A stretch of 45,731 nucleotides of DNA from CAZGOM01 sp964527265 (GCA_964527265.1 CAZGOM010000028.1:1-45731), one strand, 5' to 3'; positions 1-8,606 are shown, numbered from the stretch's first letter. Notes: a model not told the origin generated them from the letters alone. Translations and numbers: made by a program.

Positions 1-613
1 GCGACTTGAACATCGTCGCCGCGTAGTGGTTCCAAAGCTCCGAAAGCACCACCACGCGCTTGAGCGCCGCCGGAGGAATGACTGAAAAATTACCCACCTT
101 CACGGCTTTACCCGTCAACACCAGGTGAATCACCTTGTAACAGTTGTACAGCGCCACAAACAGCACGCTCTCCGAACGTTTCGACCGTGCGGCAAAAACC
201 GCCTTCTGTCCCCTATGCGCCTTAAAAACCTCCAGCAGCTTGGGCACATCCTCAGGCGCATCCTCGCCATCACTGTCCATGATCACCGTCGGACGCCCCA
301 AACCATTCTCTCCAATCCAGCTTAAACCCACTGCAATTGCCCGCTGGTGCCCCATATTCGCCCGTAAACGTAGGATCTTTATCCCCCTGATCGCAGAAAA
401 CGCAGGCTTCATCAGCTCACCCCGCCCCATCCGCCGCATTGAACCGTCATCTACGATCACCACATCGGCATCCACCCCCGCCCCCTTCAGCGCTTGATCC
501 AAACGATCCAACAACGGCACTACCGACTCCCAGTCTTCAAAGACGGGAGTAAGGATCGTCACGGAAGCAGACGACTCCTCCGCGGGCCGGGTTTCGTCAG
601 AAGATGGGATCAT
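1..613 (-). CDS. family 2 glycosyltransferase, DPM1/GtrB-like (3' part outside window)
   Basis: An open frame on the - strand reads 204 codons from an ATG at 613 to the window edge with no stop, so only the N-terminal part is present. The translation has the GT-A hallmarks of family 2: TILTPVFEDWESV, then the nucleotide-binding VIVDDGS, then the metal-binding region MDSDGEDAPEDVPKLLE, and further on VGNFSVIP, as in polyprenyl-phosphate sugar transferases. These enzymes move a sugar from a nucleotide donor to a lipid carrier or glycan at the cytoplasmic membrane. The C-terminal membrane segments expected for the GtrB type would lie outside the window. A weak AAGG precedes the ATG and a TATAAT box lies about 40 bp upstream. 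Donor and acceptor cannot be told from the sequence. Confidence 0.85.
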   Translation of the reverse strand, partial: MIPSSDETRPAEESSASVTILTPVFEDWESVVPLLDRLDQALKGAGVDADVVIVDDGSMRRMGRGELMKPAFSAIRGIKILRLRANMGHQRAIAVGLSWIGENGLGRPTVIMDSDGEDAPEDVPKLLEVFKAHRGQKAVFAARSKRSESVLFVALYNCYKVIHLVLTGKAVKVGNFSVIPPAALKRVVVLSELWNHYAATMFKS

Positions 614-651
614 GAGGCCTTAAATCACAAAAGAACTGCAAAGACCCAAGA

Positions 652-657
652 ATTATA
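652..657 (-). promoter_or_regulatory. -10 box of the glycosyltransferase promoter
   Basis: On the - strand this reads TATAAT, a perfect -10 hexamer 38 bp before the ATG of the glycosyltransferase. No good -35 hexamer lies 16-18 bp upstream, so the promoter is supported by the -10 only. Confidence 0.4.
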
Positions 658-744
658 TCTCATGCAAAGGACCCGATACGCCTCCCGAAGTTCGTATACC
701 CCCGTCAACATCGCCAATCCGTGATAACTGACGCGTTGTTCTGA

Positions 745-772
745 TTGAGCTTTCACATTCAACGCATAGAAT
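745..772 (+). promoter_or_regulatory. promoter of the secreted Asp-box protein
   Basis: TTGAGC (745-750), a 16-bp spacer, then TAGAAT (767-772). The upstream ATG at 771 lies inside this -10 box, so it cannot be the start if this promoter is used. That supports the downstream ATG at 837. Confidence 0.5.
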
Positions 773-836
773 GGCCGACTCATCGGAGTTTTTAACAGGT
801 CTAATTGACCTTCCGACCTCACCGCAGGACACCCCC

Positions 837-3800
837 ATGCAAAGCATCCAAGGCCTTTGGTCTCACGTTAAGCAGAGCTTCAAATCCCTCTCCGCCCCCT
901 CACCCGCACGCTCTGCCGCGCTCTTTGAATCCCTCGAAGCCCGCCAGATGCTCTCCACTGTCCTTAACGTCGGAACCGCCGTCGACGTCACCAAGCGCAA
1001 CGGCTATGAAACAGACCCCTCCGTCGTTGTCCAGCGTTACAACTCAAACAACATGTTCTCCGTCTCAGACATCACCACCGCCGGCCTTTACGTTCAATAC
1101 TCCACCAACGGCGGCACTACATGGACCAGCCGCACCATGGCCACCGGTGTCACCACTGTCGACACCTTCCCCCAGGCCGCAGGCGACTCCGTCGCCATCA
1201 CTGACAATTTCGGCAACCTCTACCTGTCCTACGTCTCCGGCGCTGGCGTGTTCCAGAGCGTTGTCGTCCTCATGAGCACCAATTTCGGCCAATCATTCAC
1301 ACAAATCGCCCAATACCAGGGCTATATGCGCCCAAGCCTCACCATCGGCGGCTCCGACACACCGGGCGCGCAAACACTCAGCCTCACCTACACCGGCTCC
1401 GACGGACAAATCTACGGCGCCTCCGCCCGTGTTTCCGGACTCGGCATCTTCTCTGGCCTCACCACCCCCGCCGCCGTCCCCAACTCCAAAGGCGGCAACT
1501 TCTCCTCCTCCGCCGTCGGCTCCGACGGCCGCGTCACCATCGCCTATCAAACCGGCGGCCAGATCTTCACCTCCACCGATCCCGACGGCCCTGGCACCCA
1601 GGGTTTCTCCACCCCCATCCTCACCACCGCCACCGCCGTCACCCCCAACTTCTCCCTCCCCTCCCAATCCCGCGGCATCAACGCCGCACCCTCCATCGGC
1701 TATGACAACTCCGGCGGACCCAACAACGACCGCCTCTACATCGCCTACGTCGACGTCATCAACCCCGGCATCAACGACACCGATATCTTCCTCCGCTGGT
1801 CCGACGACGGCGGCTCCACCTGGTCTGCCGCCCTCAAAGTCAACGACGACACCACCAAATACTCTCAGTACATGCCCCAGCTTGAAGTCGATCCCACCAC
1901 CGGCAACGTCGCTGTCGCCTTCTACGACGCGCGCAACTCCACTGACAACGGCGCTGTCCAGGTCTTCGCCGCCGTCAGCCTCGACGCCGGTGCATCCTTC
2001 ATGCCCAACGTCCAGATCTCCGGCCCAGGACTCATCGACGCCCGCAAAGTCACCAACAATTCCGATCAGGGTGGCCAGTTCGGCGATTACATCAGCCTCA
2101 CTTTCTTCGATGACACTATCCAAGCCGCCTGGACCGACAACTCTGCTATCAAGGGCGCACTCCTCCCCTACGACATCTACACCAACACCATCACCCTCAC
2201 CCAGACCACCCCTCCGGCCGTCCCCACCCTCACCTCCATCAACACCTTCAACAACATCGCCCACGAGAACACCTTCGTCTCCCTCGACTTCACCCAGATC
2301 TACCTCGCCTCCGATGCCGCCGACCCCGATGGCCGGCAGATCGGCTTTGAAGTCGCCGCCATCACCCCCGGAACCACCCTCCTCATCAACGGCGAAGTCG
2401 CCGCCGTCGGCAGCGATTTCGCCTATGGCGACTACATCTCCTGGATCCCCGCAGCCGGCACCTCCGGTGTTCAGGAAGCCTTCCAGCTCTACGCCCAGAA
2501 CGGCACAAATATTTCCGCCACACCAGTCGCCGTCAACATCGACGTACAGGCCACCATCCCCGGCGACGCACCCGTCATCACCGGCGTTAAATCCTCCTCC
2601 CCCGTCCTGGTCATCGCAGGCCAATCCCTCACTCTCAGCATCACCGGACTGGCCGCCGGCAGCACCATCCCCTCCTTCGTCAAATATTTCTACGACTCCA
2701 ACGCAAACAACGTCTGGGACTCCGCCGACCTCTACCTCGGCAGCGGCTCCAACTTCGCCAACGGCTACTCCCTGGCTGTCGGCACCTCCAACCTCCCCCT
2801 CGGCAGCGACATGGCCTTCTTCGCCGTCGGCGTCAGCGCCGCAGGCAGCCAGGGCACGCCCGCCTCCATCGATCTCGATGTCTACCGCGGCATCCCCATC
2901 ACCCAGCTCTACGGCGGCTCCTCGGCGTATTACAACGACTCCACCGGTAACAAAGTCCAGGTCCGCCTCGCCGGCCCCGGCTACGGCAATGTCCTCTTCG
3001 ACACCTACGCCACAAACGCCGACCCCGCCCTCATCAACGTCTACGCCACCGACTTCTTCCAATCAAGCCTCTACATCTTCCCCAACGGCAACCGCATCAC
3101 CAACATCGGCGGCATCGTCGTCGGAAACCTCAACCTCATCGGCGATATCGACACCTACCTCCAGACCGTCTCGTCGAACCCCAACTCACTCACCAACAAC
3201 CCATCCCTCGTCAGCATCGCCTCTATCAACGCCACTTATGCAAACCTCACCGGCGGACCCCTGATCGTCACCGGCGGCATCCGCCAGCTCAACGTCAACA
3301 ACATGAACGACGTTGACATCAGCTTCGGCCGTTACTCCCTCCAGCCCACCATCACTTATTACCTCCGCATCGCCGCCAGAACCGTCACCGACACCGGAAT
3401 GTTCTCCCTCTCCGCCATCAACCTTCTCTCCTGCTACGGTTGGACCGACACCGACCCCGTTAACGACCCGCACACCATCACCGCCGTCGGCGTCAGCAGC
3501 ATCAGCGTCCAGGGAGACTTCAACCCCAGCATCTCCTTCGCCCCCTCCAACGCCGTCAACCAGCTCAATGTCGTCAGCATCAATGGCAACCTCACAGGCG
3601 GCTCATGGGATGTGCGCGGCAACCTCAGTTCCATCGTTGTCACAAAAAACGTCTCTCCCACCTGGTCGCTTAACCTTGAAGGCACCGCCAATAACAACGG
3701 CATCCTCAACTCCTTCAGCATCCGCGGAAACGCCTCCGGCTCCATCACCGCCCAGCGCATCAACTCCATCGTCATTTCCGGCAATATGGCAAACCTCGAC

Positions 3801-4283
3801 ATCACCACCTATCAGGCCACCACCACCACCCTCCCCGGCTTCCGCAGCATTGCGGGCCTTACCGTCACCGGAGACATCATCAGTTCCGACATCATCGCCA
3901 CCGGTTCCATCGGTAACATCACCGCGCGCAGCATCTCCGGCTCGCTCATCACAGCAGGCTTAAACGTGGGCGCGCCCAACCAGCCCACCTCCGCTTCCCA
4001 GAGCTTCATCTCCACCGCCGTCACCATCGGCGCCATCACCCTCCGCGGCGGCACAGGCATCACTGCCTTCGCCTCCACCACCATCACCGCCTACAAAATC
4101 ACTTCCCTCACCGCTCCCACCCTCAACACCGACAACGGTGGCGTCCCCTTCGGCCTCTTCGCCCGCACCATCTCCACCATCAACATCACCAGCCCTCTCC
4201 TGCGTCTCTCCAACCTCACCGCCCCCCTCGCCAATGAACGTCCCCTGGGCGGCGACTTCATCCTCCGCATCGTCAACGCCTGA
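837..4283 (+). CDS. large secreted protein: Asp-box propeller plus beta-solenoid-like tail
   Basis: The product has 1148 residues. An ATG 66 bp upstream is in frame but sits in the -10 box and lacks a ribosome site; this start has AGGA about 8 nt before it. Near residues 30-40 is FESLEARQMLS, a motif planctomycetes place at the N-terminus of exported cell-surface proteins. Residues about 45-460 contain Asp-box-like repeats (STNGGTTW, STNFGQSF, SDDGGSTW, SLDAGASF) as in sialidase/BNR beta-propellers. Two Ig- or cadherin-like stretches follow, then about 400 residues of short Gly/Asn/Ile-rich repeats (GGIVVGNLNLIGD, SISVQGDFNPSIS, SIVISGNMANLDI) typical of a right-handed beta-solenoid. No catalytic residues are recognised, so this is probably a surface or adhesin-like glycan-binding protein rather than a proven enzyme. 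Confidence 0.75.
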   Translation: MQSIQGLWSHVKQSFKSLSAPSPARSAALFESLEARQMLSTVLNVGTAVDVTKRNGYETDPSVVVQRYNSNNMFSVSDITTAGLYVQYSTNGGTTWTSRTMATGVTTVDTFPQAAGDSVAITDNFGNLYLSYVSGAGVFQSVVVLMSTNFGQSFTQIAQYQGYMRPSLTIGGSDTPGAQTLSLTYTGSDGQIYGASARVSGLGIFSGLTTPAAVPNSKGGNFSSSAVGSDGRVTIAYQTGGQIFTSTDPDGPGTQGFSTPILTTATAVTPNFSLPSQSRGINAAPSIGYDNSGGPNNDRLYIAYVDVINPGINDTDIFLRWSDDGGSTWSAALKVNDDTTKYSQYMPQLEVDPTTGNVAVAFYDARNSTDNGAVQVFAAVSLDAGASFMPNVQISGPGLIDARKVTNNSDQGGQFGDYISLTFFDDTIQAAWTDNSAIKGALLPYDIYTNTITLTQTTPPAVPTLTSINTFNNIAHENTFVSLDFTQIYLASDAADPDGRQIGFEVAAITPGTTLLINGEVAAVGSDFAYGDYISWIPAAGTSGVQEAFQLYAQNGTNISATPVAVNIDVQATIPGDAPVITGVKSSSPVLVIAGQSLTLSITGLAAGSTIPSFVKYFYDSNANNVWDSADLYLGSGSNFANGYSLAVGTSNLPLGSDMAFFAVGVSAAGSQGTPASIDLDVYRGIPITQLYGGSSAYYNDSTGNKVQVRLAGPGYGNVLFDTYATNADPALINVYATDFFQSSLYIFPNGNRITNIGGIVVGNLNLIGDIDTYLQTVSSNPNSLTNNPSLVSIASINATYANLTGGPLIVTGGIRQLNVNNMNDVDISFGRYSLQPTITYYLRIAARTVTDTGMFSLSAINLLSCYGWTDTDPVNDPHTITAVGVSSISVQGDFNPSISFAPSNAVNQLNVVSINGNLTGGSWDVRGNLSSIVVTKNVSPTWSLNLEGTANNNGILNSFSIRGNASGSITAQRINSIVISGNMANLDITTYQATTTTLPGFRSIAGLTVTGDIISSDIIATGSIGNITARSISGSLITAGLNVGAPNQPTSASQSFISTAVTIGAITLRGGTGITAFASTTITAYKITSLTAPTLNTDNGGVPFGLFARTISTINITSPLLRLSNLTAPLANERPLGGDFILRIVNA

Positions 4284-4310
4284 CCTTCCAGTAGCTGAAT
4301 CTGACGCTCC

Positions 4311-4343
4311 AGCCCTCTCCTTACTTCAAAACAGGAGAGGGCT
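4311..4343 (+). terminator. 11-bp perfect hairpin after the Asp-box gene
   Basis: AGCCCTCTCCT (4311-4321) pairs perfectly with AGGAGAGGGCT (4333-4343) across an 11-nt loop, 28 bp after the stop. No T-run follows, so it is either a factor-dependent terminator or a copy of a repeat; a GGAGAGGG-type arm also occurs at 8507. Confidence 0.5.
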
Positions 4344-4428
4344 AGGGCGCGGTCCACGCACACCGGTAACCCAACAACCCAACCTGCCCCATCCGCAATA
4401 TCCTCGACCCTGCTAAAGACAAATTCTT

Positions 4429-4457
4429 TTGACCCGCACCCCCATATGTCATATCAT
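4429..4457 (+). promoter_or_regulatory. promoter of the H-X9-DG pseudopilin
   Basis: TTGACC (4429-4434), a 17-bp spacer, then TATCAT (4452-4457), in an AT-rich patch about 77 bp before the chosen ATG. It gives this gene its own transcript, separate from the Asp-box gene upstream. Confidence 0.6.
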
Positions 4458-4533
4458 TAAAATCGCCTCTCTTTGGCCAAGTCCGCTTCCACTTTACCAC
4501 TTGCCGTTCCTTGAATTCAGGAACCTCTTTGAC

Positions 4534-5547
4534 ATGAAAATTTCAATGACACACACACGCCGCCAAGCAGACTCCGCCGGATTTTCACTCGTCGAACTAC
4601 TTGTCGTCATTGCGATCACAGGCGTGCTTACCGCGTTGCTTTTACCTTCCCTGGGCAAGGCGCGCGCCCAAGCCAGAATTGTGATTTGCTCATCGCAAAT
4701 GTCGCAGCACGGCAAGCTGGTTTCGCAGTATGTAGCAGACAGCAAAGGTGTGCTGCCAATGCCCAATTCGCCACATGACATGGGCTCACGAACCCTAAGC
4801 TGGCTGGGCAACAATGACATTACATCCCTGACAGTCGGTGGCGCAGGCAATGCCTGTCCAGAAAACCCGGGGGCGAATCCCCGGTCGCTTCCCATCAGCT
4901 TGGGTACGGCCTATCACATGGGGTACCTCCCCCCCATTTTCACCAGAGGCCCAGTCAATACCTACGCTCACCGCAGCAAACTAACCCTGATGGACTGCCC
5001 GGACAGCCCCAACTACAGGTCATACAGCGTATCCATGGCCCAATGGAACGAGAATCAATACAGGGCATTCAGCCTGATCAGCACCGCAATGGCATCTGGA
5101 AATCTCGCCACCGGCGTCAACCCCTATGGTGCAAACTGGGACTGCCAGCCCACTGGCCACACCGCATATCGGTACCGAGGATGGCTTCGTCACGATGGCG
5201 CCGCATACCAGGCAAAAAAAGTCGCAAAGAGGCCCGAAGACTGGACCTCCGGCCACGTGATGTTCGCTGAAAACGAATACTACGACTACGACACCGTCAA
5301 CTTCCCCGAAGGCCGGGAAATGGATGTCCATGGCGACGGCTCAAATCTGCTTTTTCAGGATGGCCATGCCTCATTTGGCGCCAAGAACATCGGCGGTCTG
5401 CGGCCGACGGAATATTTCTCGATGACTTATTCCAACACGACCCGCGCCCAGGCGCAATCGAGTACCAGCAACTATGCTTACAACGCACAGGGCAATCCGC
5501 TTACGACGGCGAATCTCAAGCTTTTTGATTACTACGAAGGTAGATGA
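4534..5547 (+). CDS. prepilin-type protein with H-X9-DG C-terminal domain
   Basis: 337 residues. The start at 4534 is preceded by AGGAA; the frame is open further upstream, but the promoter at 4429-4457 excludes the longer form. The N-terminus is a class III signal: a basic stretch, cleavage between G16 and F17, Glu at mature position 5 (E21), then a hydrophobic helix ending in ALLLPSLGKARAQAR. The C-terminal part has the planctomycetal H-X9-DG motif (H266, D276-G277, in HGDGSNLLFQDG). Such proteins are cut by prepilin peptidase and exported by type II secretion or pilus-like machinery. Planctomycetes carry them in large numbers and their role is mostly unknown. It is convergent with the response regulator and the terminator between them serves that gene. 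Confidence 0.9.
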   Translation: MKISMTHTRRQADSAGFSLVELLVVIAITGVLTALLLPSLGKARAQARIVICSSQMSQHGKLVSQYVADSKGVLPMPNSPHDMGSRTLSWLGNNDITSLTVGGAGNACPENPGANPRSLPISLGTAYHMGYLPPIFTRGPVNTYAHRSKLTLMDCPDSPNYRSYSVSMAQWNENQYRAFSLISTAMASGNLATGVNPYGANWDCQPTGHTAYRYRGWLRHDGAAYQAKKVAKRPEDWTSGHVMFAENEYYDYDTVNFPEGREMDVHGDGSNLLFQDGHASFGAKNIGGLRPTEYFSMTYSNTTRAQAQSSTSNYAYNAQGNPLTTANLKLFDYYEGR

Positions 5548-5583
5548 GCAGTCATTCCCGATGCGCGTCTCAGGCTACCATTC

Positions 5584-5619
5584 AAAAAAAACAGGGCGCG
5601 GACCCTCATCCGCACCCTG
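5584..5619 (-). terminator. intrinsic terminator of the response regulator
   Basis: On the - strand an 11-bp stem with one wobble (arms 5609-5619 and 5592-5602, loop 5603-5608) is followed directly by eight T (5591-5584). It lies 26 bp beyond the response-regulator stop and just past the convergent pseudopilin stop. Confidence 0.85.
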
Positions 5620-5645
5620 CCACTGATCACAAACCCATCCCCGGG

Positions 5646-6347
5646 TTAGTTCTTTTCGCGAAGCGACCATTCAATCGCATACCGGATCAACTCCGGCCCG
5701 CTCTTGAGCCCAAGCTTCTGTTTGATGTGCTCGCGATAGGTTTCAATCGTCTTCACGCTCAGGCAAAGCGCCTCGGCAATCTGCGCCGTGGTCTGCCCCT
5801 TGCCCAGGTACTGGAACACTTCCAGTTCCCGATCGCTGAGCTTTTCAATCGGCGATTCAAACGCCTTGGCCGTCCCGCCCCCGCCCACCAGTTTGCCCAG
5901 GAGTTTGTCGGACATCCGTTCGCTCAAGTACACCTTCCCCTTGAGCACAAGCCGGATCGCTTCCAGAAGCTCCGTCGTGGACGAATGCTTCGCCACATAC
6001 CCCTTGGCGCCAGACCTTAACGCGCGTTCGGCATAAATCTCTTCGTCATGCATCGAATACGCCAGCAGCAACAACTCCGGCCACCGATAATTGATCTGCT
6101 TCATCAATTCCAGCCCGTTGTCGCCATCCAACGAGATATCCGTCAAAATCAAATCCGGCTTCTCCTTGGAGACGATCGTATACGCCTCCATCAGCGTCGC
6201 CGCTTCCCCATGCACGGCCAGATCAGGCGTGTCGCCGATCAACTCCGCCAATCCACGACGAATCATCGGATGGTCGTCCACGATCAACACAGCCTTCTTC
6301 TTCACCGATGCCGTGCCCGTTTCATTACGTGCGGGTTTTGCTTGCAT
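5646..6347 (-). CDS. NarL/LuxR-family response regulator
   Basis: 233 residues. The start at 6347 is chosen for its GGAG site 7 nt upstream; the frame is open 54 nt further. Residues 18-135 form a receiver domain: acidic pair D24-D25, phospho-acceptor D70 in LILTDISLDG, switch Ser near residue 98 and Lys120. Residues about 168-215 are a LuxR-type helix-turn-helix (LSDRELEVFQYLGKGQTTAQIAEALCLSVKTIETY). It should bind DNA as a dimer after phosphorylation by a sensor kinase. No kinase gene is in the window, so it is an orphan here. It is transcribed away from the adjacent small envelope-protein genes (6642-9164), which makes those a reasonable but unproven target. Confidence 0.93.
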   Translation of the reverse strand: MQAKPARNETGTASVKKKAVLIVDDHPMIRRGLAELIGDTPDLAVHGEAATLMEAYTIVSKEKPDLILTDISLDGDNGLELMKQINYRWPELLLLAYSMHDEEIYAERALRSGAKGYVAKHSSTTELLEAIRLVLKGKVYLSERMSDKLLGKLVGGGGTAKAFESPIEKLSDRELEVFQYLGKGQTTAQIAEALCLSVKTIETYREHIKQKLGLKSGPELIRYAIEWSLREKN

Positions 6348-6641
6348 CGTTTGCTCCTGCCTGTTTTTACGTCGGTCAATGGATCTGATGACGGCAAGCA
6401 AATCCTAATGACCGCACAATGAATTATTCCGGCCCTAAAGATATATGGCGTCTTAGATGTACTGCCAATCAGTGAATTCCCGATGTATGCGCAAAACTCT
6501 GCAGACTATTCTTGAGCAGGTCAGGGGAAATGGCTGGTGACAGCCCTACGCACCGTAGCGCTCTCTTGATTGTACCCGCCGGACTCCGCCGCGTATCACA
6601 AAGTGCTTCATGACCATGCAGTCAATCCAAAGGAGCCTTCC

Positions 6642-6830
6642 ATGCTTTATTACTCCCTTACCTTCCTTTTAGTTGCGCTTCTGGCTGCCATCCTCGGTTT
6701 CTCAGGGATCGCCAATGACGCCGCAGACATCGCCAAGGTCCTCTTCCTCCTCTTTATCGTCCTTGCCGTCGTCTCCTGGCTGTACGGCTTGATCACCCAC
6801 AAAAAGCCCCCCCACCCTCCTGTGGTTTAA
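6642..6830 (+). CDS. DUF1328 small membrane protein (YtjA family)
   Basis: 62 residues, with AAGGAG 6 nt before the ATG. The product has two hydrophobic segments (residues 3-24 and about 32-50), with the family pattern MLYYSLTFLLVALLAAILGFSGIA followed by AADIAKVLFLLFIVLAVVS. DUF1328 proteins are tiny inner-membrane proteins of unknown function, often found in stress-induced clusters. It is the first of six small envelope-type genes in a row. The frame is open upstream, but the ribosome site fixes the start. Confidence 0.88.
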   Translation: MLYYSLTFLLVALLAAILGFSGIANDAADIAKVLFLLFIVLAVVSWLYGLITHKKPPHPPVV

Positions 6831-6910
6831 CCACGCCCTGGTGAGTCATCCCGGGCCCTGCCTCCCAAGACCGTGCCGATACAACCCCCAACCCCACAGA
6901 GGATTACCCC

Positions 6911-7345
6911 ATGCCCGACCATCCGCCCTTGATGCCGTTTCATCTTGAAATCATGCTTTCGGTGGCAGCCGGCGCCATTGTGATCATGGCCATCTTCGTC
7001 GTTACCACCGCCATCTATCTCAAGGGACAGTTTGAGGTGATGGAACGCCATGTCACCGGTCTCAAGACTGACATGGAGCAACTCGTCCGCGAAAGCCGCA
7101 ACCTCGTCGCGCGTGCCAACTCCATCGCCGACAAGGTTGATAAGCAGATGGCCGATATCGAGGACATCACCAGCCAGGCCCGCCAGGTCACCCACCAGGC
7201 TAAAGGCTGGATCGACCGCGCTGACAACCTTCTCGAACAAGCTTCCCCCCTCGTGGAAGTCCCCGTCTTCTTTCTCTCTGACAAGTTCAAGACCATCAGG
7301 TCTTTCTTTGGAGGGGTTCTTCAATCGTTGAAGAACCCCAAATAA
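6911..7345 (+). CDS. membrane-anchored coiled-coil protein, DUF948-like
   Basis: 144 residues, with GAGGA upstream of the ATG. One N-terminal membrane helix (about residues 14-37) is followed by a long heptad-rich region (about 40-120: VERHVTGLKTD-, LVRESRNLVARANSIADKVDKQ-type) and a short C-terminal hydrophobic segment. The pattern of one helix plus a coiled coil with many short polar repeats resembles DUF948/YtxG-like general-stress proteins that sit next to YtxH, and here the YtxH-like gene follows after 29 bp. Function unknown; the family call rests on architecture and neighbour. Confidence 0.6.
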   Translation: MPDHPPLMPFHLEIMLSVAAGAIVIMAIFVVTTAIYLKGQFEVMERHVTGLKTDMEQLVRESRNLVARANSIADKVDKQMADIEDITSQARQVTHQAKGWIDRADNLLEQASPLVEVPVFFLSDKFKTIRSFFGGVLQSLKNPK

Positions 7346-7374
7346 TCCCTCCACCCCCGGCAAGGAGTCCTGCC

Positions 7375-7662
7375 ATGTCTGACAACAAACCCGTCTGCAG
7401 CACCATCACCGCGTTTGCCATCGGCGCAGCTGTCGGCGCCGGGCTCGCCCTTCTCCTGGCCCCACAATCGGGCAAGGAAACCCGCGACCTTCTCGCCAAG
7501 AAGGGCCATGACCTCGCCGACGGCGCTAAGAAGCTCGTCGAAGACGGCAAGCACGCTGTCCAGGACGTCAAAGCCCGCCTTACCTCGGCTGTCGATGCCG
7601 GCAAAGAAGCCGTCAAGGACGCCAAGGACAACGTTAAGGACGCAGTCCAGAAGCACGCCTGA
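7375..7662 (+). CDS. YtxH-like general stress protein
   Basis: 95 residues, with AAGGAG before the ATG. It has the YtxH pattern: a short polar start, a glycine-rich membrane helix (AFAIGAAVGAGLALLLAPQSG, about residues 13-33), the conserved APQSGKETR, then an amphipathic Lys/Asp/Ala-rich helix to the C-terminus. YtxH proteins are membrane-anchored general-stress proteins without a known biochemical activity. It is probably cotranscribed with the preceding coiled-coil gene; a strong terminator follows. Confidence 0.85.
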   Translation: MSDNKPVCSTITAFAIGAAVGAGLALLLAPQSGKETRDLLAKKGHDLADGAKKLVEDGKHAVQDVKARLTSAVDAGKEAVKDAKDNVKDAVQKHA

Positions 7663-7687
7663 GCGCGCGCACATCTGAGCAATCAGT

Positions 7688-7730
7688 CCGGCCCGGTAAA
7701 CGCACTCCGTTTGCCGGGCCGGTTTGTTTC
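7688..7730 (+). terminator. intrinsic terminator after the YtxH-like gene
   Basis: A 15-bp stem with one mismatch (7688-7702 with 7708-7722, loop CACTC) is followed by TTTGTTTC. It ends the 6642-7662 transcript. Confidence 0.85.
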
Positions 7731-8018
7731 TCAATAGGGGCTCCAGCAAAACAGGGCAACCTCCAAGCGCCTCCCTTTACTTCCTTCCGGACATCCAAAC
7801 TCTTCCTCTTTGACACAGGACGCAGGACAAGACACCCCCCCTATCCATTCGATAGGACATCGCCAGCCCCCCCGCTCAGCACTTCCCTGATGTCCTTGAA
7901 AACAAGCCGCGTGAACAATGTACGTAGACAGTTGAGCCATGCCCCGCGCAAGGCGCACCGTCGGCCCCGGAGACGTCTTCCGGGAGTGTCTGAGAAAACC
8001 CCTTCCAAGGAGCCTGTT
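7731..8018 (+). other. intergenic stretch before the small lipoprotein gene
   Basis: No gene is convincing here. There is a small palindrome CTATCCATTCGATAG near 7850 and a weak promoter-like TTGAAA around 7897. The long N-terminal extension that stays open in the lipoprotein frame is arginine-rich and lacks a ribosome site, so it is not coding. Confidence 0.4.
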
Positions 8019-8231
8019 ATGAAAACCTATGCTAAACCCACTCTGTGCGCCCTGCTGGCCGCCGTCATGATGGGCGGTGTCCTCGTCGGCTGCGACCGCG
8101 AAATCGCCAAGACCGAAAGCACCAAGACCAGTTCCGACGGCACCACCACACACAAGGAAACCGTGGTGAAAGAGAAGCCCGATGGCTCCATCACCAAGGA
8201 AGAAACCAAGTCCAAAACCTCCAACAACTGA
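8019..8231 (+). CDS. small lipoprotein, Lys/Thr-rich
   Basis: 70 residues, with AAGGAG 6 nt upstream. An n-region with two Lys and a hydrophobic core end in a lipobox LVGC with Cys25, so it is a predicted lipoprotein. The mature 46 residues are hydrophilic, rich in Lys, Thr, Ser and Glu, with repeated KT/KE patterns and no recognised fold. It lies in the envelope-stress cluster and has its own terminator. Function unknown. Confidence 0.8.
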   Translation: MKTYAKPTLCALLAAVMMGGVLVGCDREIAKTESTKTSSDGTTTHKETVVKEKPDGSITKEETKSKTSNN

Positions 8232-8247
8232 TCCCGATAGGGCTCCA

Positions 8248-8291
8248 GGAGGCACGGACGCTTGAGTCGCCCGTGCCTCCACTGCCCTTTT
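8248..8291 (+). terminator. terminator after the small lipoprotein
   Basis: GGAGGCACGG (8248-8257) pairs perfectly with CCGTGCCTCC (8271-8280) over a 13-nt loop. A pyrimidine stretch ending in TTTTT follows from 8281. Confidence 0.8.
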
Positions 8292-8330
8292 TCCGGCCCC
8301 TGCCAATAAACCCCAACCAAGGACTTCACC

Positions 8331-8486
8331 ATGCTCGGCACAATTCTCCTCGTCATTCTGATTCTTCTTCTCCTGGGCGCCATTCCCACCTGGCCCCACA
8401 GCAAGGAATGGGGTTATTACCCCAGCGGCGGTCTGGGACTGGTCCTGCTGATCGTCCTGATCCTCGTCCTTCTCGGCCGGATCTGA
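8331..8486 (+). CDS. DUF3309 small membrane protein
   Basis: A 51-residue protein. It is almost entirely two membrane helices (about residues 2-17 and 35-50) around a conserved polar centre: LLLGAIPTWPHSKEWGYYPSGGLGLVL, ending in LVLLGRI. This matches DUF3309, a family of about 50 residues with the same TWPHSxxWGYxPSG core. Function unknown; members often accompany DUF1328, YtxH and CsbD genes in stress-type clusters, as here. AAGGA lies upstream of the ATG. It stands alone between two hairpins (8248-8280 and 8507-8568). Confidence 0.88.
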   Translation: MLGTILLVILILLLLGAIPTWPHSKEWGYYPSGGLGLVLLIVLILVLLGRI

Positions 8487-8506
8487 TTTCCACGCCTCGC
8501 CCTCAA

Positions 8507-8568
8507 GGGAGAGGGTTGGGGTAAGGGTGTCTTTACTTTAAGACACCAACTCCACCCCAAGCTCTCCC
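8507..8568 (+). terminator. 62-nt two-tier hairpin after the DUF3309 gene
   Basis: The outer arms (8507-8522 with 8554-8568) pair with one internal mismatch/bulge. Inside them a second perfect 8-bp stem GGTGTCTT/AAGACACC (8526-8533 with 8540-8547) caps the structure. No T-run follows. The 5' arm resembles the 3' arm of the 4333 hairpin (GGAGAGGG, then TxGGG), so it may be a repeat-type element acting as a terminator. Confidence 0.6.
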
Positions 8569-8606
8569 GATAACTTCAATTAAACCCAATCAAAAAGGCC
8601 ACAACC

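Noticed and set aside
771..836. Upstream ATG for the Asp-box protein
   Set aside because: It lies in the predicted -10 box and has no ribosome site; the next ATG has AGGA at a good distance.
1293..3062. 589-codon open frame on the - strand inside the Asp-box gene
   Set aside because: Gly/Val/Asp-rich translation with no domain, directly antisense to a clear secreted protein; a by-product of C-ending codons.
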